Assembly: GCF_003201875.1 (NCBI RefSeq)
Contig: NZ_QJKD01000002.1
Location: forward strand, 124,001 to 188,000
Length of the DNA stretch: 64,000 nt
DNA from: Hungatella effluvii
GTDB lineage: Bacteria > Bacillota > Clostridia > Lachnospirales > Lachnospiraceae
Direction: 5' to 3'
Part shown: piece by piece, positions 16,897 to 25,172 of the stretch
How the letters are laid out: each line of letters begins with the position of its first letter
Position numbering within the stretch: position 1 is the stretch's first letter
Translations under genes and position numbers: made by a program
The notes under the pieces: generated by a model
Seen by the model: the letters and a program-made list of their open reading frames with translations, nothing else
Database searches by the model: none
What the model was told of the DNA's origin: nothing

Positions 16897-18306
16897 CTAC
16901 GGAATCAGTCCCAGAATCTTCCAGTAGGGCACGCTTGCGGTCAGTGCCAGAATGCTTACGATGTGGAAGACCAGACAGAATGGCACCAGCATGGTATGGC
17001 TGAGTTTCTCATCTCCGCCGGCCGAGTTGAACGCGGCGAGGAAATTGATGTTCTGATACTTGGTAAAATACGGATATACCACGCAGTAGGCCGCCATGGC
17101 CGCGATCCATGGACTCATGCCTGCCTGGAGACAGAACGGAGTCAGGATTACGATAAAGAGCGTGTAGCAGGTGGTCATATCCACAATGATGAAACGTGCC
17201 AGCAGGGCGACTGTGGCAATGACAAAGACGAATAAATACGGATTGCTGATGAGACTCGCCATGGAGGCTCCGAAGGTATTGCCGAGCCAAGTGTCGATTC
17301 CCACGGTGGTGATGGCATTAGCCAGGTTGATGGCACCGCCCATAAATGCGATAATGCTCCAGTTGATACGGCTGTTATAGTCCTTCGGTGTAATGACGCC
17401 CAGGGCCAGCAGCGTGGACATACCTAATACCGCAGTGATGGCTGCCGGAATGTTTAAGGTGCGTTCCAGAACCCAGAAGAAGATACAGGCAACGAGCACG
17501 ATCAGTGTGATCTTTTCATTTCTCGACATGGGGCCTAAGTCGGTCAGCATCTTGTTGACGTCTTCCTTTGTCAGCTTCGGCGCCTGAGTGGGCCGGTAAA
17601 GGATCCGGATGGCGAAGTAGCTGGCAATGGTACAGATAATGAGCCACGGGAGCATGGCACGCAGCCAGAACATCCAGCTGAACTGAGCCTGTACATTTTC
17701 CGGGAGAAGTCCCATGATGATGTAGGAAAAGAAGGAGGCGCTCAATACCGCCTGACTTAACAGCGTATAGCCCGCGTACATGGCGGACCACATGCCGGCC
17801 ATACCCTTGGAGCGGTCCTCAAAACCCAGTTTCTCACCGATGTCGGTGGCCATGGCGCCTACGATAGATACCTTGGCGATGGTGGAGGGAATAAACGGTC
17901 CAATGATGACGCCGGACCCCAGCAGGGCCAGAACCTGTCCGTTAAAGGTTGGCGGGCAGACACGCATGATCCAGAGCGCGACTCTTGCCAGCAGCCCGCT
18001 CTTGGTTACGGCGGCGCCGATTCCCATGGCCGCGATGAGCAGCCAGACCGTGGTTCCTGAGAAACTTCCAAATGCCGTTGTAAACGGCACAATTCCTAAG
18101 AGAACCCATGTACAGCACATGATGAAGATGCATACAAAATCGGGGATTGCATTGGTCATCCAGTTGATAATAGCCCAGATTAACAGACCCATTGTCCACA
18201 TCGCCTTTTGCTCCAGCCCCCCGGGTGCGGGAATCAGGGCGATGCCAAGGCCCACAGCGATGGCGACAGCTTCGCTTATGAGCTTCTTTTTTGTCTCTTT
18301 TGTCAT
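16897..18306 (-). CDS. SLC13/DASS-type Na+/anion symporter
   Basis: 469 residues with about 12-13 hydrophobic segments. The DASS halves are recognisable: F-I-P-S-T-I-A-K with a G-T-T-V-W-L segment, and I-A-F-M-G-G-A-I-N-L-A plus a later D-M-T-T-C-Y region. Start 18306 is chosen because gaaggaagggg lies directly upstream; the frame extends 14 codons further to 18348 without a ribosome site. It likely brings a di- or monocarboxylate into the cell for the nitrilase downstream. It differs clearly from the carrier in the ttd operon. Confidence 0.85.
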   Translation of the reverse strand: MTKETKKKLISEAVAIAVGLGIALIPAPGGLEQKAMWTMGLLIWAIINWMTNAIPDFVCIFIMCCTWVLLGIVPFTTAFGSFSGTTVWLLIAAMGIGAAVTKSGLLARVALWIMRVCPPTFNGQVLALLGSGVIIGPFIPSTIAKVSIVGAMATDIGEKLGFEDRSKGMAGMWSAMYAGYTLLSQAVLSASFFSYIIMGLLPENVQAQFSWMFWLRAMLPWLIICTIASYFAIRILYRPTQAPKLTKEDVNKMLTDLGPMSRNEKITLIVLVACIFFWVLERTLNIPAAITAVLGMSTLLALGVITPKDYNSRINWSIIAFMGGAINLANAITTVGIDTWLGNTFGASMASLISNPYLFVFVIATVALLARFIIVDMTTCYTLFIVILTPFCLQAGMSPWIAAMAAYCVVYPYFTKYQNINFLAAFNSAGGDEKLSHTMLVPFCLVFHIVSILALTASVPYWKILGLIP

Positions 18307-18458
18307 GATAAAAGTACCCCTTCCTTCAATAAATGAATGACTGGGCACAGCCGTCAGTACTTCACCGCAGCAGCATCATCCCCCCGGATAATCATGGTTC
18401 CTCCTCTCTCTTGCCCGATAGATTTGCGATAGAAAGTAAGTATCTGTGCCTTCTCCCA

Positions 18459-18473
18459 ATTGCATATTGCAAT
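18459..18473. promoter_or_regulatory. ATTGCA-TAT-TGCAAT palindrome (operator candidate)
   Basis: A perfect 15-base palindrome lies in the leader of the minus-strand carrier/nitrilase operon, about 20-36 bases past the predicted start site. It fits the T-N11-A pattern of LysR boxes (ATTGC-N5-GCAAT). Its sequence differs from the dyad in front of the LysR gene itself, so another regulator is possible. Confidence 0.5.
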
Positions 18474-18501
18474 AGTGACAAAAATATTTGCTATATAAGG
18501 A

Positions 18502-18530
18502 ATTATATGTGCATAACGCCATAATGTAAA
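18502..18530 (-). promoter_or_regulatory. Predicted promoter of the carrier/nitrilase operon
   Basis: On the minus strand TTTACA (18525-18530), a 17-base spacer and TATAAT (18502-18507). The start would be near 18495, giving a leader of about 190 bases. Confidence 0.6.
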
Positions 18531-18592
18531 ATACTAATACATTTATAGACTTATGCCTTTTTTGTTATGTATCGGGGGAAATGATTGATGCA

Positions 18593-18805
18593 GCGGGTGA
18601 TATGAATGCAGGCATGATAATAGCCTGAGGCAGAAACCCCAGGCCAGTGTTGGTGTGTCTATTTTTCAATTCGCCCGGCGAATTGGTGCGAGCGCCGTCA
18701 TGCCCCGCATGACATATTACCTTGGGGCGCTCTGCACATCCGCCGGAGGCTTCGACATTCAGAAGTGGATTGCACCACCACTGATTAAAATTTGCCTTAA
18801 CCCGC
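18593..18805. repeat. Highly structured non-coding element, possible dispersed repeat
   Basis: This fills the roughly 280-base gap between the carrier promoter and the LysR gene end. Outer inverted pairs are GCGGGT (18593) with ACCCGC (18800), and AGGCA with TGCCT just inside them. Inner hairpins are AATTCGCC-C-GGCGAATT (18668-18684) and a nested stem. In the nested stem GTGC-GAGCGCC (18686-18696) pairs with GGCGCTC-T-GCAC (18726-18737) and encloses GTCATGC-CCC-GCATGAC (18697-18713). A minus-strand frame at 18565-18867 runs through it but shows no protein features and no ribosome site. Such nested palindromes suggest a non-autonomous repeat or structured RNA. Copy number cannot be judged here. 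Confidence 0.5.
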
Positions 18806-18808
18806 CAC

Positions 18809-19708
18809 CTAAGAGGTAGGGGAATCTGCTTGTGAATGTTGAAATGTCTTAAAATAATCCTGAACAAAGTCGCGGAACAGAATTGCAGCAGGAGAGAGAT
18901 ACCCCTGAGCGCGCCAGGATAAGTTGATGTAGCGTCTGCACTGCGGGAAGGAGATGGGGACCAGAACGATGTTCTCCGTATCCATACCCTGCCAGGTAAT
19001 AGAAGGGATGAAGGAGATGCCGATGCCGGCGCGGATCAATTCCCGGACGGTCTCCGGGCTGTCGCTCTCCAGCACGACGGAAGGTTCGAAGCCGGCTATC
19101 TTGCAGAAGGTGTCGGTGATGGTACGTAAGCTCTTTCCCTGCTGGAGGCAAATGAATTCCTCACCCGCCACCTCGCTTAAGTTTAAGTTCTCCCGTTTGG
19201 AGAGCGGATTGGACTCGGGCAGGGCCAGGAGAATCTCTTCCTCAATCAGGGAGGCGGAATGATCCTGCGTACACGGCTGCATGGAGGAAAACAGGGTCAA
19301 GTCACATCCGTCGGGTTGATTCTTGGTCAAGTCTTCCTGGATAATCTGAAGCCGGATGGAGGGATATTCATGTTTAAACGCCATGACCAGTTCCGGAAGA
19401 AGCTTGGAAGCCGCATAGAGGGAGAGTGTTACGGTCCGGCTGCGCTCCCCGGCCGCATCGCCGATCTCCTGCTCGATGTCTTTCAGCTCCTGAAGAATTC
19501 GATTCGTATGGTTTAAAAGAATCTCGCCGTAGGAATTCAATATTATGTTTTTCCCGGAACGTTCAAACAGCTGGACACCCAGTTCCTTCTCAAGCCGGGA
19601 AACCGTACGGCTTAAAGAAGGCTGTGCTACGTGGAGTTCTTCGGAAGCCCTGGTGATGTGCTGAAGCTCTGCGACTTTCTTAAAATAAGTGAGAGAATGA
19701 ATGTCCAT
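18809..19708 (-). CDS. LysR family transcriptional regulator
   Basis: 299 residues. The N-terminal winged helix (about 1-60) shows the classic pattern H-I-T-R-A-S-E-E-L-H-V-A-Q-P-S-L-S. A periplasmic-binding-protein-like effector domain follows (about 90-290). It is divergent from the malonate decarboxylase operon, with overlapping promoters and a T-N11-A dyad between them, so it most likely activates that operon and represses itself. MdcR in Klebsiella is also LysR type. The carrier/nitrilase operon on the same strand may be a second target. Confidence 0.93.
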   Translation of the reverse strand: MDIHSLTYFKKVAELQHITRASEELHVAQPSLSRTVSRLEKELGVQLFERSGKNIILNSYGEILLNHTNRILQELKDIEQEIGDAAGERSRTVTLSLYAASKLLPELVMAFKHEYPSIRLQIIQEDLTKNQPDGCDLTLFSSMQPCTQDHSASLIEEEILLALPESNPLSKRENLNLSEVAGEEFICLQQGKSLRTITDTFCKIAGFEPSVVLESDSPETVRELIRAGIGISFIPSITWQGMDTENIVLVPISFPQCRRYINLSWRAQGYLSPAAILFRDFVQDYFKTFQHSQADSPTS

Positions 19709-19724
19709 GAATACGCCTCCTTAT

Positions 19725-19746
19725 ATAACATTTTAGATATCGTTAT
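19725..19746. promoter_or_regulatory. LysR-type binding dyad in divergent intergenic region
   Basis: ATAAC (19725-19729) and GTTAT (19742-19746) form an inverted repeat compatible with a T-N11-A LysR box. CGTTAT recurs at 19767-19772, 26 bases from the copy at 19741, overlapping both promoters. This arrangement of a recognition and an activation half-site is usual for LysR regulation. Confidence 0.55.
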
Positions 19747-19753
19747 GTAACAA

Positions 19754-19782
19754 AGTATATATTGGACGTTATAAAAAGTCAA
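19754..19782 (-). promoter_or_regulatory. Predicted promoter of the lysR gene
   Basis: On the minus strand TTGACT (19777-19782), a 17-base spacer and TATACT (19754-19759). It overlaps the opposing promoter of the malonate operon. Confidence 0.7.
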
Positions 19783-19791
19783 TGCTATTAT
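19762..19791 (+). promoter_or_regulatory. Predicted promoter of the malonate decarboxylase operon
   Basis: TTGGAC (19762-19767), an 18-base spacer and TATTAT (19786-19791), followed by a T-run. The -35 box overlaps the second CGTTAT half-site. Confidence 0.6.
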
Positions 19792-19830
19792 TTTTTTATC
19801 AGGAACGCATTTTAAGAAAGGGGAGAGCGC

Positions 19831-21468
19831 ATGATTTGGGATAAAGAACGCCGTTCAAAGGCGGAACGGATGGAGAAGGCTGCCGGATATGCTAAGGGAA
19901 AGCGAGTTGGGACGGGAGAGATCATTCCATTTTTAGAGAGTATTTTAAGGCCGGGTGACAGAGTCGTGCTGGAGGGCTGCAATCAGAAGCAGGCCGCATT
20001 TTTAGCAGAGGCGCTTACAAAAGTAAATCCGGAAAAAGTCCACGATCTGAATATGATCATCCCATCGATTTCCAGGGATGAGCACCTGGATCTCTTCGAC
20101 AGAGGGATAGCGTCGGAAATCAATTTTTCTTTCGCCGGGGTACAGAGCAGGCGGCTGGCGGAAATGGTGGCGGAGAACACCGTGAAAATCGGGGCAATCC
20201 ACACGTATCTGGAGCTGTACGGCAGGCTTTATGTGGATCTGACGCCCAATGTCTGTCTGATTGCCGCGGACAAGGCGGATTCAAACGGAAACTTATATAC
20301 CGGCTACAACACGGAGGAGACGCCCATGCTGGCGGAGGCGGCCGCATTTAAGAGCGGGATTGTCGTCGCACAGGTCAATGAGATCGTGGGAGAGGGGGAC
20401 CTCCCGCGGGTCGATATTCCGGGTGGATGGGTGGATTATATCGTGAAGGCAGACGAGCCGTATCCAATGGAACCGTTGTTTACCAGAGATCCGGCCCGGA
20501 TTCAGGAGGCCCATATTCTGATGGGTATGATGACGATCAAGGGAATCTATGCAAAGCACGGTGTGGAAAGCCTGAATCACGGCATCGGCTACAACGGCGC
20601 GGCGATTGAACTTCTGCTTCCCACCTTTGGCGATTATCTGGGACTGAAAGGGAAAATCTGTACCAACTGGGTCTTGAATCCCCATCCCACCCTGATTCCG
20701 GCTGTGGAAGCAGGCTGGGTGAAACAGGTATGCGCCTTTGGCGGAGAACTGGGTATGGAACGGTATACCGCCGCGAGATCCGACATCTTCTTTACCGGAA
20801 AGGATGGCATGCTCCGGTCTAACAGGGCGGCCGCCCAGGTGGCAGGGCTTTACGGGATCGACCTGTTCCTGGGAGGCACACTCCAGATGGATTATGAGGG
20901 GAACTCCTCGACCGTGACGGGCGGACGGCTCAGCGGCTTTGGCGGTGCCCCCAACATGGGAAACAGCACCGGCGGGCGCCGCCATACGACAAAAGCATGG
21001 CGCGACATGGCTCCACTGACCGGTTCCATGGCCTCCGGGCGGAAGCTGGTGGTTCAGATGACAAAGAGCCAGAGCAAATACGGCCCGGCCTTTGTGCCGG
21101 AACTGGATGCCGTTAGGATCGGCAGAAAGGCCGGCATGGATGCGGCTCCTGTCATGGTCTACGGCGAGGATGTGACCCACGTGGTGACGGAGCAGGGAAT
21201 CGCCTATCTCTACCAGGCGCAGAACGCAGAAGAGCGGACGAAGATGCTGGGCTGTATCGCTCAGGGAACGCCGGTAGGTTCCATGGTGGGGAACGGGGAG
21301 ATCGAACGGATGCGGAGAGAAGAAAAGGTGGCGTATCCGCAGGATCTTGCCATTTCACCTGACGCGGCGAAGCGTGAACTCTTAGCGGCGAAATCTCTGG
21401 AAGAGATTGCCGATCTGTCCGGCGGTTTATACCGTGTGCCGGAGCAATTTAGAAAAAAGTCTGAGTGA
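19831..21468 (+). CDS. mdcA: Malonate CoA/acyl-carrier transferase, MdcA family
   Basis: 545 residues, against about 550 for Klebsiella MdcA. It matches that family along its length by several blocks: L-E-G-C-N-Q-K-Q near the start, I-G-A-I-H-T-Y-L-E-L, N-L-Y-T-G-Y-N-T-E-E-T-P, P-R-V-D-I-P-G-G-W-V-D, L-N-H-G-I-G-Y and G-F-G-G-A-P-N-M-G. MdcA exchanges acetyl for malonyl on a carrier thiol. No acyl carrier protein, no prosthetic-group synthesis genes and no MdcD/E-type subunits are nearby. A direct malonate:acetyl-CoA CoA transferase reaction is therefore inferred. A gggagag site precedes the ATG. It is the first gene of a five-gene operon. Confidence 0.88.
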   Translation: MIWDKERRSKAERMEKAAGYAKGKRVGTGEIIPFLESILRPGDRVVLEGCNQKQAAFLAEALTKVNPEKVHDLNMIIPSISRDEHLDLFDRGIASEINFSFAGVQSRRLAEMVAENTVKIGAIHTYLELYGRLYVDLTPNVCLIAADKADSNGNLYTGYNTEETPMLAEAAAFKSGIVVAQVNEIVGEGDLPRVDIPGGWVDYIVKADEPYPMEPLFTRDPARIQEAHILMGMMTIKGIYAKHGVESLNHGIGYNGAAIELLLPTFGDYLGLKGKICTNWVLNPHPTLIPAVEAGWVKQVCAFGGELGMERYTAARSDIFFTGKDGMLRSNRAAAQVAGLYGIDLFLGGTLQMDYEGNSSTVTGGRLSGFGGAPNMGNSTGGRRHTTKAWRDMAPLTGSMASGRKLVVQMTKSQSKYGPAFVPELDAVRIGRKAGMDAAPVMVYGEDVTHVVTEQGIAYLYQAQNAEERTKMLGCIAQGTPVGSMVGNGEIERMRREEKVAYPQDLAISPDAAKRELLAAKSLEEIADLSGGLYRVPEQFRKKSE

Positions 21469-21488
21469 CGGTCTGGAGGGAAAAGGAA

Positions 21489-23036
21489 TTGGCTACAAAA
21501 AAACAGGAAGAACTGTTGATTTTAAAGAACAAACTGCGGATGGGCGGCGGTGAAAAGGCCATGGATAGGCAGCACTCGGCCGGGAAGATGACCGCCCGGG
21601 AGCGGCTGCTGGCACTGTTTGATGAAGGAAGCTTTGTGGAGACGGGCTTATTTGTGAAACACCGCTGTACGAATTTCGGCATGGAGAAGAAGGAGTCCCC
21701 GGGAGAGGGCGTCGTGACAGGCTATGGAACGGTGAATGGAAGGCTTACATACGCCGCGGCCCAGGATTTTACTGTGATAGGCGGTTCTCTGGGAGAGATG
21801 CATGCGGACAAGATTGTAAAGACGCAGGAGGCGGCCATGAAAGCGGGAGCCCCCATGATCTGCATCAATGACTCGGGGGGAGCGCGCATTCAGGAAGGTG
21901 TGGATGCCCTGGCGGGCTATGGACGCATTTTTTATAACAATACCATGGCTTCGGGGGTGATTCCCCAGATATCCGTAATCATGGGCCCGTGCGCCGGCGG
22001 CGCTGTGTACTCGCCGGCCCTGACGGATTTTATTTTCATGGTAAAGAATACGAGCCAGATGTTTATTACCGGTCCTTCGGTAATCGCGGCCGTTACGGGG
22101 GAGTCGGTGACAGCGGAGGAGCTGGGGGGAGCGAGGACCCATAATGCGATCAGCGGGGTGGCCCATTATATGGCGGAGGATGAGGGCAGCTGTATCCGGC
22201 AGATCAAAGAACTGCTGGGCTATCTCCCCCAGAATAACATGGAGAACCCGCCGGAAATGGATCTGGGCGACGACTGGAACCGCATGGCTGAATCTTTAAA
22301 TGAGCTGATACCCGAAAATCCGGGGAAGCCCTATGACATGAAGGCCGTCATCGAAGCCCTGGCAGACGGCGGTCAGTTCATGGAATACCAGGAGTATTTT
22401 GCCCCCAATCTCATTACCGGATTCATTCATATGGGAGGACGGAGCACAGGAGTGATTGCAAACCAGCCGAAGGCCATGGCGGGCTGCCTGGATATCAATG
22501 CCTCCGACAAGGCCGCGCGTTTTATCCGCACGTGTGATTCCTTTAACATACCGCTCCTTACACTGGTGGATGTGCCGGGATTTCTGCCCGGTACGATGCA
22601 GGAGCATAATGGAATTATCCGTCACGGCGCCAAGATGCTGTACGCTTACAGCGAGGCGGTGGTGCCGAAGATAACAGTAATCACGAGAAAATCATACGGC
22701 GGGGCCTATATTGGAATGTGCTCCAGACATTTGGGAGCCGACGCGGTCTTTGCGTGGCCGGATGCTGAGATTGCGGTAATGGGAGCTGATGGAGCTGCTA
22801 ACATTATCTTTTCCAAAGAGATAAAGAACGCTTCCGACGGAGCGTCCAGGCGGAAGGAAAAGATCGCCGAGTACCAGGAGTCGATGATGAATCCGTATGT
22901 GGCGGCCTCCAGAGGATATGTGGATGACGTCATCATGCCGGCCGAGACGAGAAAACGCGTCATCAGCGCGCTGGAGGCGTTCCGCGGCAAGAGGGTTCAG
23001 AAAATGCCGAAAAAGCATGGAAATATTCCACTGTAG
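21489..23036 (+). CDS. Carboxyltransferase (alpha) subunit of Na+-translocating acyl-CoA decarboxylase
   Basis: 515 residues from TTG 21489, preceded at eight bases by tggaggg; a GTG at 21465 overlaps the mdcA stop but lacks a site. This is the propionyl-CoA carboxylase beta/MmdA crotonase-like fold. It shows G-G-G-E-K near the start, oxyanion-forming glycines in N-D-S-G-G-A-R-I-Q-E-G and G-P-C-A-G-G-A, and D-V-P-G-F-L-P-G and G-G-A-Y in the second half. It moves the carboxyl from an acyl-CoA (malonyl-CoA by context, methylmalonyl-CoA by family) to biotin. Glutaconyl-CoA is an alternative substrate not supported by the neighbours. Confidence 0.92.
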   Translation: MATKKQEELLILKNKLRMGGGEKAMDRQHSAGKMTARERLLALFDEGSFVETGLFVKHRCTNFGMEKKESPGEGVVTGYGTVNGRLTYAAAQDFTVIGGSLGEMHADKIVKTQEAAMKAGAPMICINDSGGARIQEGVDALAGYGRIFYNNTMASGVIPQISVIMGPCAGGAVYSPALTDFIFMVKNTSQMFITGPSVIAAVTGESVTAEELGGARTHNAISGVAHYMAEDEGSCIRQIKELLGYLPQNNMENPPEMDLGDDWNRMAESLNELIPENPGKPYDMKAVIEALADGGQFMEYQEYFAPNLITGFIHMGGRSTGVIANQPKAMAGCLDINASDKAARFIRTCDSFNIPLLTLVDVPGFLPGTMQEHNGIIRHGAKMLYAYSEAVVPKITVITRKSYGGAYIGMCSRHLGADAVFAWPDAEIAVMGADGAANIIFSKEIKNASDGASRRKEKIAEYQESMMNPYVAASRGYVDDVIMPAETRKRVISALEAFRGKRVQKMPKKHGNIPL

Positions 23037-23046
23037 GAGGTGTGTC

Positions 23047-23370
23047 ATGTTTGGTGATAGTGTGACTGTGGCGGATACGCTGTTGATTTCCGGATTCAGT
23101 ATACTGATTGTGTTTCTGGTGCTGCTTCTGCTCTCTTTTATGATTGATTTCTGCGCCTGGCTTTTAAGACGGCGGGAGGGTGCGCCTTCCTCACAGGAGC
23201 CTGGCGCCGGGCCGGCGGCTGGGAACAACAGCGACGCGGTGCTTGTCGCTGCGGCGGTTGCGGCATATCTGGAGTCGGATCCGGACGAAATTGTGGTGCG
23301 GAGAATTACCAGAGTGGAAGACTGTGACAGCGCGTGGGCCAGAAATGCGCGACAGGAATCCATACGATAA
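23047..23370 (+). CDS. Sodium-pump decarboxylase gamma/delta subunit (OadG/MmdD-like)
   Basis: 107 residues: one N-terminal membrane helix (about 12-40), a Pro/Gly/Ala-rich linker, then a short soluble tail containing the L-V-A-A-A-V-A-A-Y pattern typical of these subunits. It anchors the carboxyltransferase and biotin carrier to the membrane beta subunit and aids assembly. The ATG lies ten bases after the preceding stop, within an aggaggtg context. Confidence 0.88.
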   Translation: MFGDSVTVADTLLISGFSILIVFLVLLLLSFMIDFCAWLLRRREGAPSSQEPGAGPAAGNNSDAVLVAAAVAAYLESDPDEIVVRRITRVEDCDSAWARNARQESIR

Positions 23371-23394
23371 AGAACAGGAAAAGGAGTTAAAACC

Positions 23395-23790
23395 ATGGGA
23401 ATAAAAGTATTTCGGATCGTGCTTGACGGTGTGGTTCATGAGGTGGAAGTGGAAGAGATTCACCGGGAGGTACAGGGCGGCGGTTATGCGGCGCCGGCGG
23501 GGGCCGTTCCGCAGAAGCAATCCGCAGGAGGAACTCGAGCCGCTGCAGAGCAAAAGAGAAGCGATGCTTCCGCAGGCGGCGAGGTGATCACCGCGCCTCT
23601 TCAGGGAATCGTTCTGGCGGTTTCCGCAGCTTCCGGACAGACAGTAAAATGTGGGGAAGTGCTGGTCATCATCGAGGCAATGAAGATGGAAAATGAGATT
23701 ATCGCCCCGCGCGACTGCACGGTGACCTCCATCATTACCTCAAAAGGCGCTTCCGTGGCAGCAGGGGATCCGCTGCTTGAAATCTCTTAA
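23395..23790 (+). CDS. Biotin carboxyl carrier subunit of the decarboxylase
   Basis: 131 residues. A short N-terminal part is followed by an Ala/Gly/Gln-rich flexible linker (about 28-62) and a C-terminal biotinyl domain. The biotin attachment motif E-A-M-K-M places biotin on Lys97. It shuttles CO2 from the carboxyltransferase to the membrane pump. Biotin ligase must be encoded elsewhere. A caggaaaaggag ribosome site lies upstream. Confidence 0.94.
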   Translation: MGIKVFRIVLDGVVHEVEVEEIHREVQGGGYAAPAGAVPQKQSAGGTRAAAEQKRSDASAGGEVITAPLQGIVLAVSAASGQTVKCGEVLVIIEAMKMENEIIAPRDCTVTSIITSKGASVAAGDPLLEIS

Positions 23791-23803
23791 GGAGGCTAAA
23801 AGG

Positions 23804-24967
23804 ATGAATGGAATTTTACTGGAGTTCTGGAAGAGCAGCGGATTTTCACAGCTGTTTCAGTGCGATACCGTGCTGTTTGGCCTGCATCTGCCCGGCGAAC
23901 TCATTATGATCGGAATTGCCTGTCTCTTTCTCTATCTGGCGATTCATAAGGGGTATGAGCCTTATCTTCTCATTCCCATTGCGTTCGGTATGCTTCTGGT
24001 TAATCTTCCGAAGACCGGCCTGATGGCCGCCGCGGTGGGGGACGAGAATGGAGGCCTTCTATATTATCTATACCAGGGAACAAATTTAGGAATCTATCCG
24101 CCGCTGATCTTTCTGTGCATCGGCGCAGGGACGGATTTCGGCCCGCTGCTGGCCAACCCGCGGAGTCTCCTTTTAGGGGCTGCGGCCCAGCTGGGAATCT
24201 TCTTAACCTTTATCGGAGCGATTATGCTGGGATTTGTAGGACCGGAAGCCGCCTCCATCGGAATCATCGGAGGTGCGGATGGGCCGACGGCGCTTTATTT
24301 AACCAGCAAGCTGGCCCCGCATCTGCTGGGAGCAATTGCTATTGCGGCCTATTCCTATATGGCGCTGGTACCTATCATACAGCCGCCGATTATCCGTCTT
24401 CTCACGACAGAGAAAGAGCGGAAAATCAAGATGGAGCAGCTGAGAGCGGTCGGTAAAACGGAGAAGATCGTATTTCCTATCGTGGTAACCTTATTTACGG
24501 TACTGCTTCTGCCGTCGGCAGGCGCGCTGATCGGTATGCTGATGCTGGGAAATTTAATAAAAGAATCTGGCTGTGTCCCACGCCTCGTGGACGCATTACA
24601 GAATTCCCTGATGTATATTATCTCTGTCTTTCTGGGAATTACTGTTGGGGCAAAGGCCAGCGCGGACGCATTTCTGCGGGTGGATACGTTAAAGATTATT
24701 GTTCTGGGCCTGATCGCATTTTCAGTGGGAACCGCCGGCGGTGTGCTGCTTGGTAAGGTGATGTGTAAACTGTCCAATGGCAGGGTGAACCCCATGATCG
24801 GCGCCGCAGGCGTCTCCGCAGTCCCGATGGCGGCCCGCGTGGTGCAGAAGGAAGGCCAGAAATACAACCCCTCCAACTTTTTGCTGATGCATGCCATGGG
24901 CCCCAATGTGGCCGGTGTCATCGGCTCGGCGGTGGCGGCCGGAATGCTCCTGTTATTTTTCCAGTAG
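23804..24967 (+). CDS. Na+-translocating carboxybiotin decarboxylase beta subunit (OadB/MmdB family)
   Basis: 387 residues with about nine to ten membrane segments. The highly conserved [10 protein letters not shown] segment contains the aspartate that couples decarboxylation to Na+ export. The later [13 protein letters not shown] block is also diagnostic. It releases CO2 from carboxybiotin and pumps Na+ outward. Start 23804 is preferred over 23777 because aaggagg lies just before it. It is the last gene of the operon. An imperfect stem (GTCTC-CGATC with GATCG-GTGAGAC, about 24980-25030) follows without a T-run. Confidence 0.94.
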   Translation: MNGILLEFWKSSGFSQLFQCDTVLFGLHLPGELIMIGIACLFLYLAIHKGYEPYLLIPIAFGMLLVNLPKTGLMAAAVGDENGGLLYYLYQGTNLGIYPPLIFLCIGAGTDFGPLLANPRSLLLGAAAQLGIFLTFIGAIMLGFVGPEAASIGIIGGADGPTALYLTSKLAPHLLGAIAIAAYSYMALVPIIQPPIIRLLTTEKERKIKMEQLRAVGKTEKIVFPIVVTLFTVLLLPSAGALIGMLMLGNLIKESGCVPRLVDALQNSLMYIISVFLGITVGAKASADAFLRVDTLKIIVLGLIAFSVGTAGGVLLGKVMCKLSNGRVNPMIGAAGVSAVPMAARVVQKEGQKYNPSNFLLMHAMGPNVAGVIGSAVAAGMLLLFFQ

Positions 24968-25096
24968 CAGGAAACGTCGGTCTCCGATCCGTATGTCCGC
25001 CTTTCCTTCCCAGGGCAGATCGGTGAGACAGACAGCAGGCCCGGATACATGTCCGAGAACTATTTTTGCCAGTAGATTTTTGGGTTCAATCCATTG

Positions 25097-25134
25097 TATA
25101 ATAAAAACAGCCGGCAGGTCATGGTATGGCCTGC
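25097..25134 (+). promoter_or_regulatory. Promoter -10 and 5' leader hairpin of the helicase gene
   Basis: TATAAT (25097-25102) has no good -35 box. About five bases past the expected start, gcaggtca (25114-25121) pairs with tggcctgc (25127-25134) around a five-base loop, then TTTCTGATTTTAC follows. The hairpin at the extreme 5' end may protect the mRNA or act as a weak attenuator. Confidence 0.5.
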
Positions 25135-25172
25135 TTTCTGATTTTACTTTATTGGATGGAAGGAATTTAATT

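Noticed and set aside
18565..18867. Minus-strand frame of about 100 residues
   Set aside because: It overlaps the end of the lysR gene, has no ribosome site and runs through nested palindromes. Treated as part of a structured element and not as a gene.
21465..21488. GTG start of the carboxyltransferase overlapping the mdcA stop
   Set aside because: The only ribosome site is downstream of it, and family proteins begin near the TTG at 21489.
22692..23396. Long antisense frame over the carboxyltransferase end and gamma subunit
   Set aside because: Low-complexity shadow of three well supported genes. No ribosome site.
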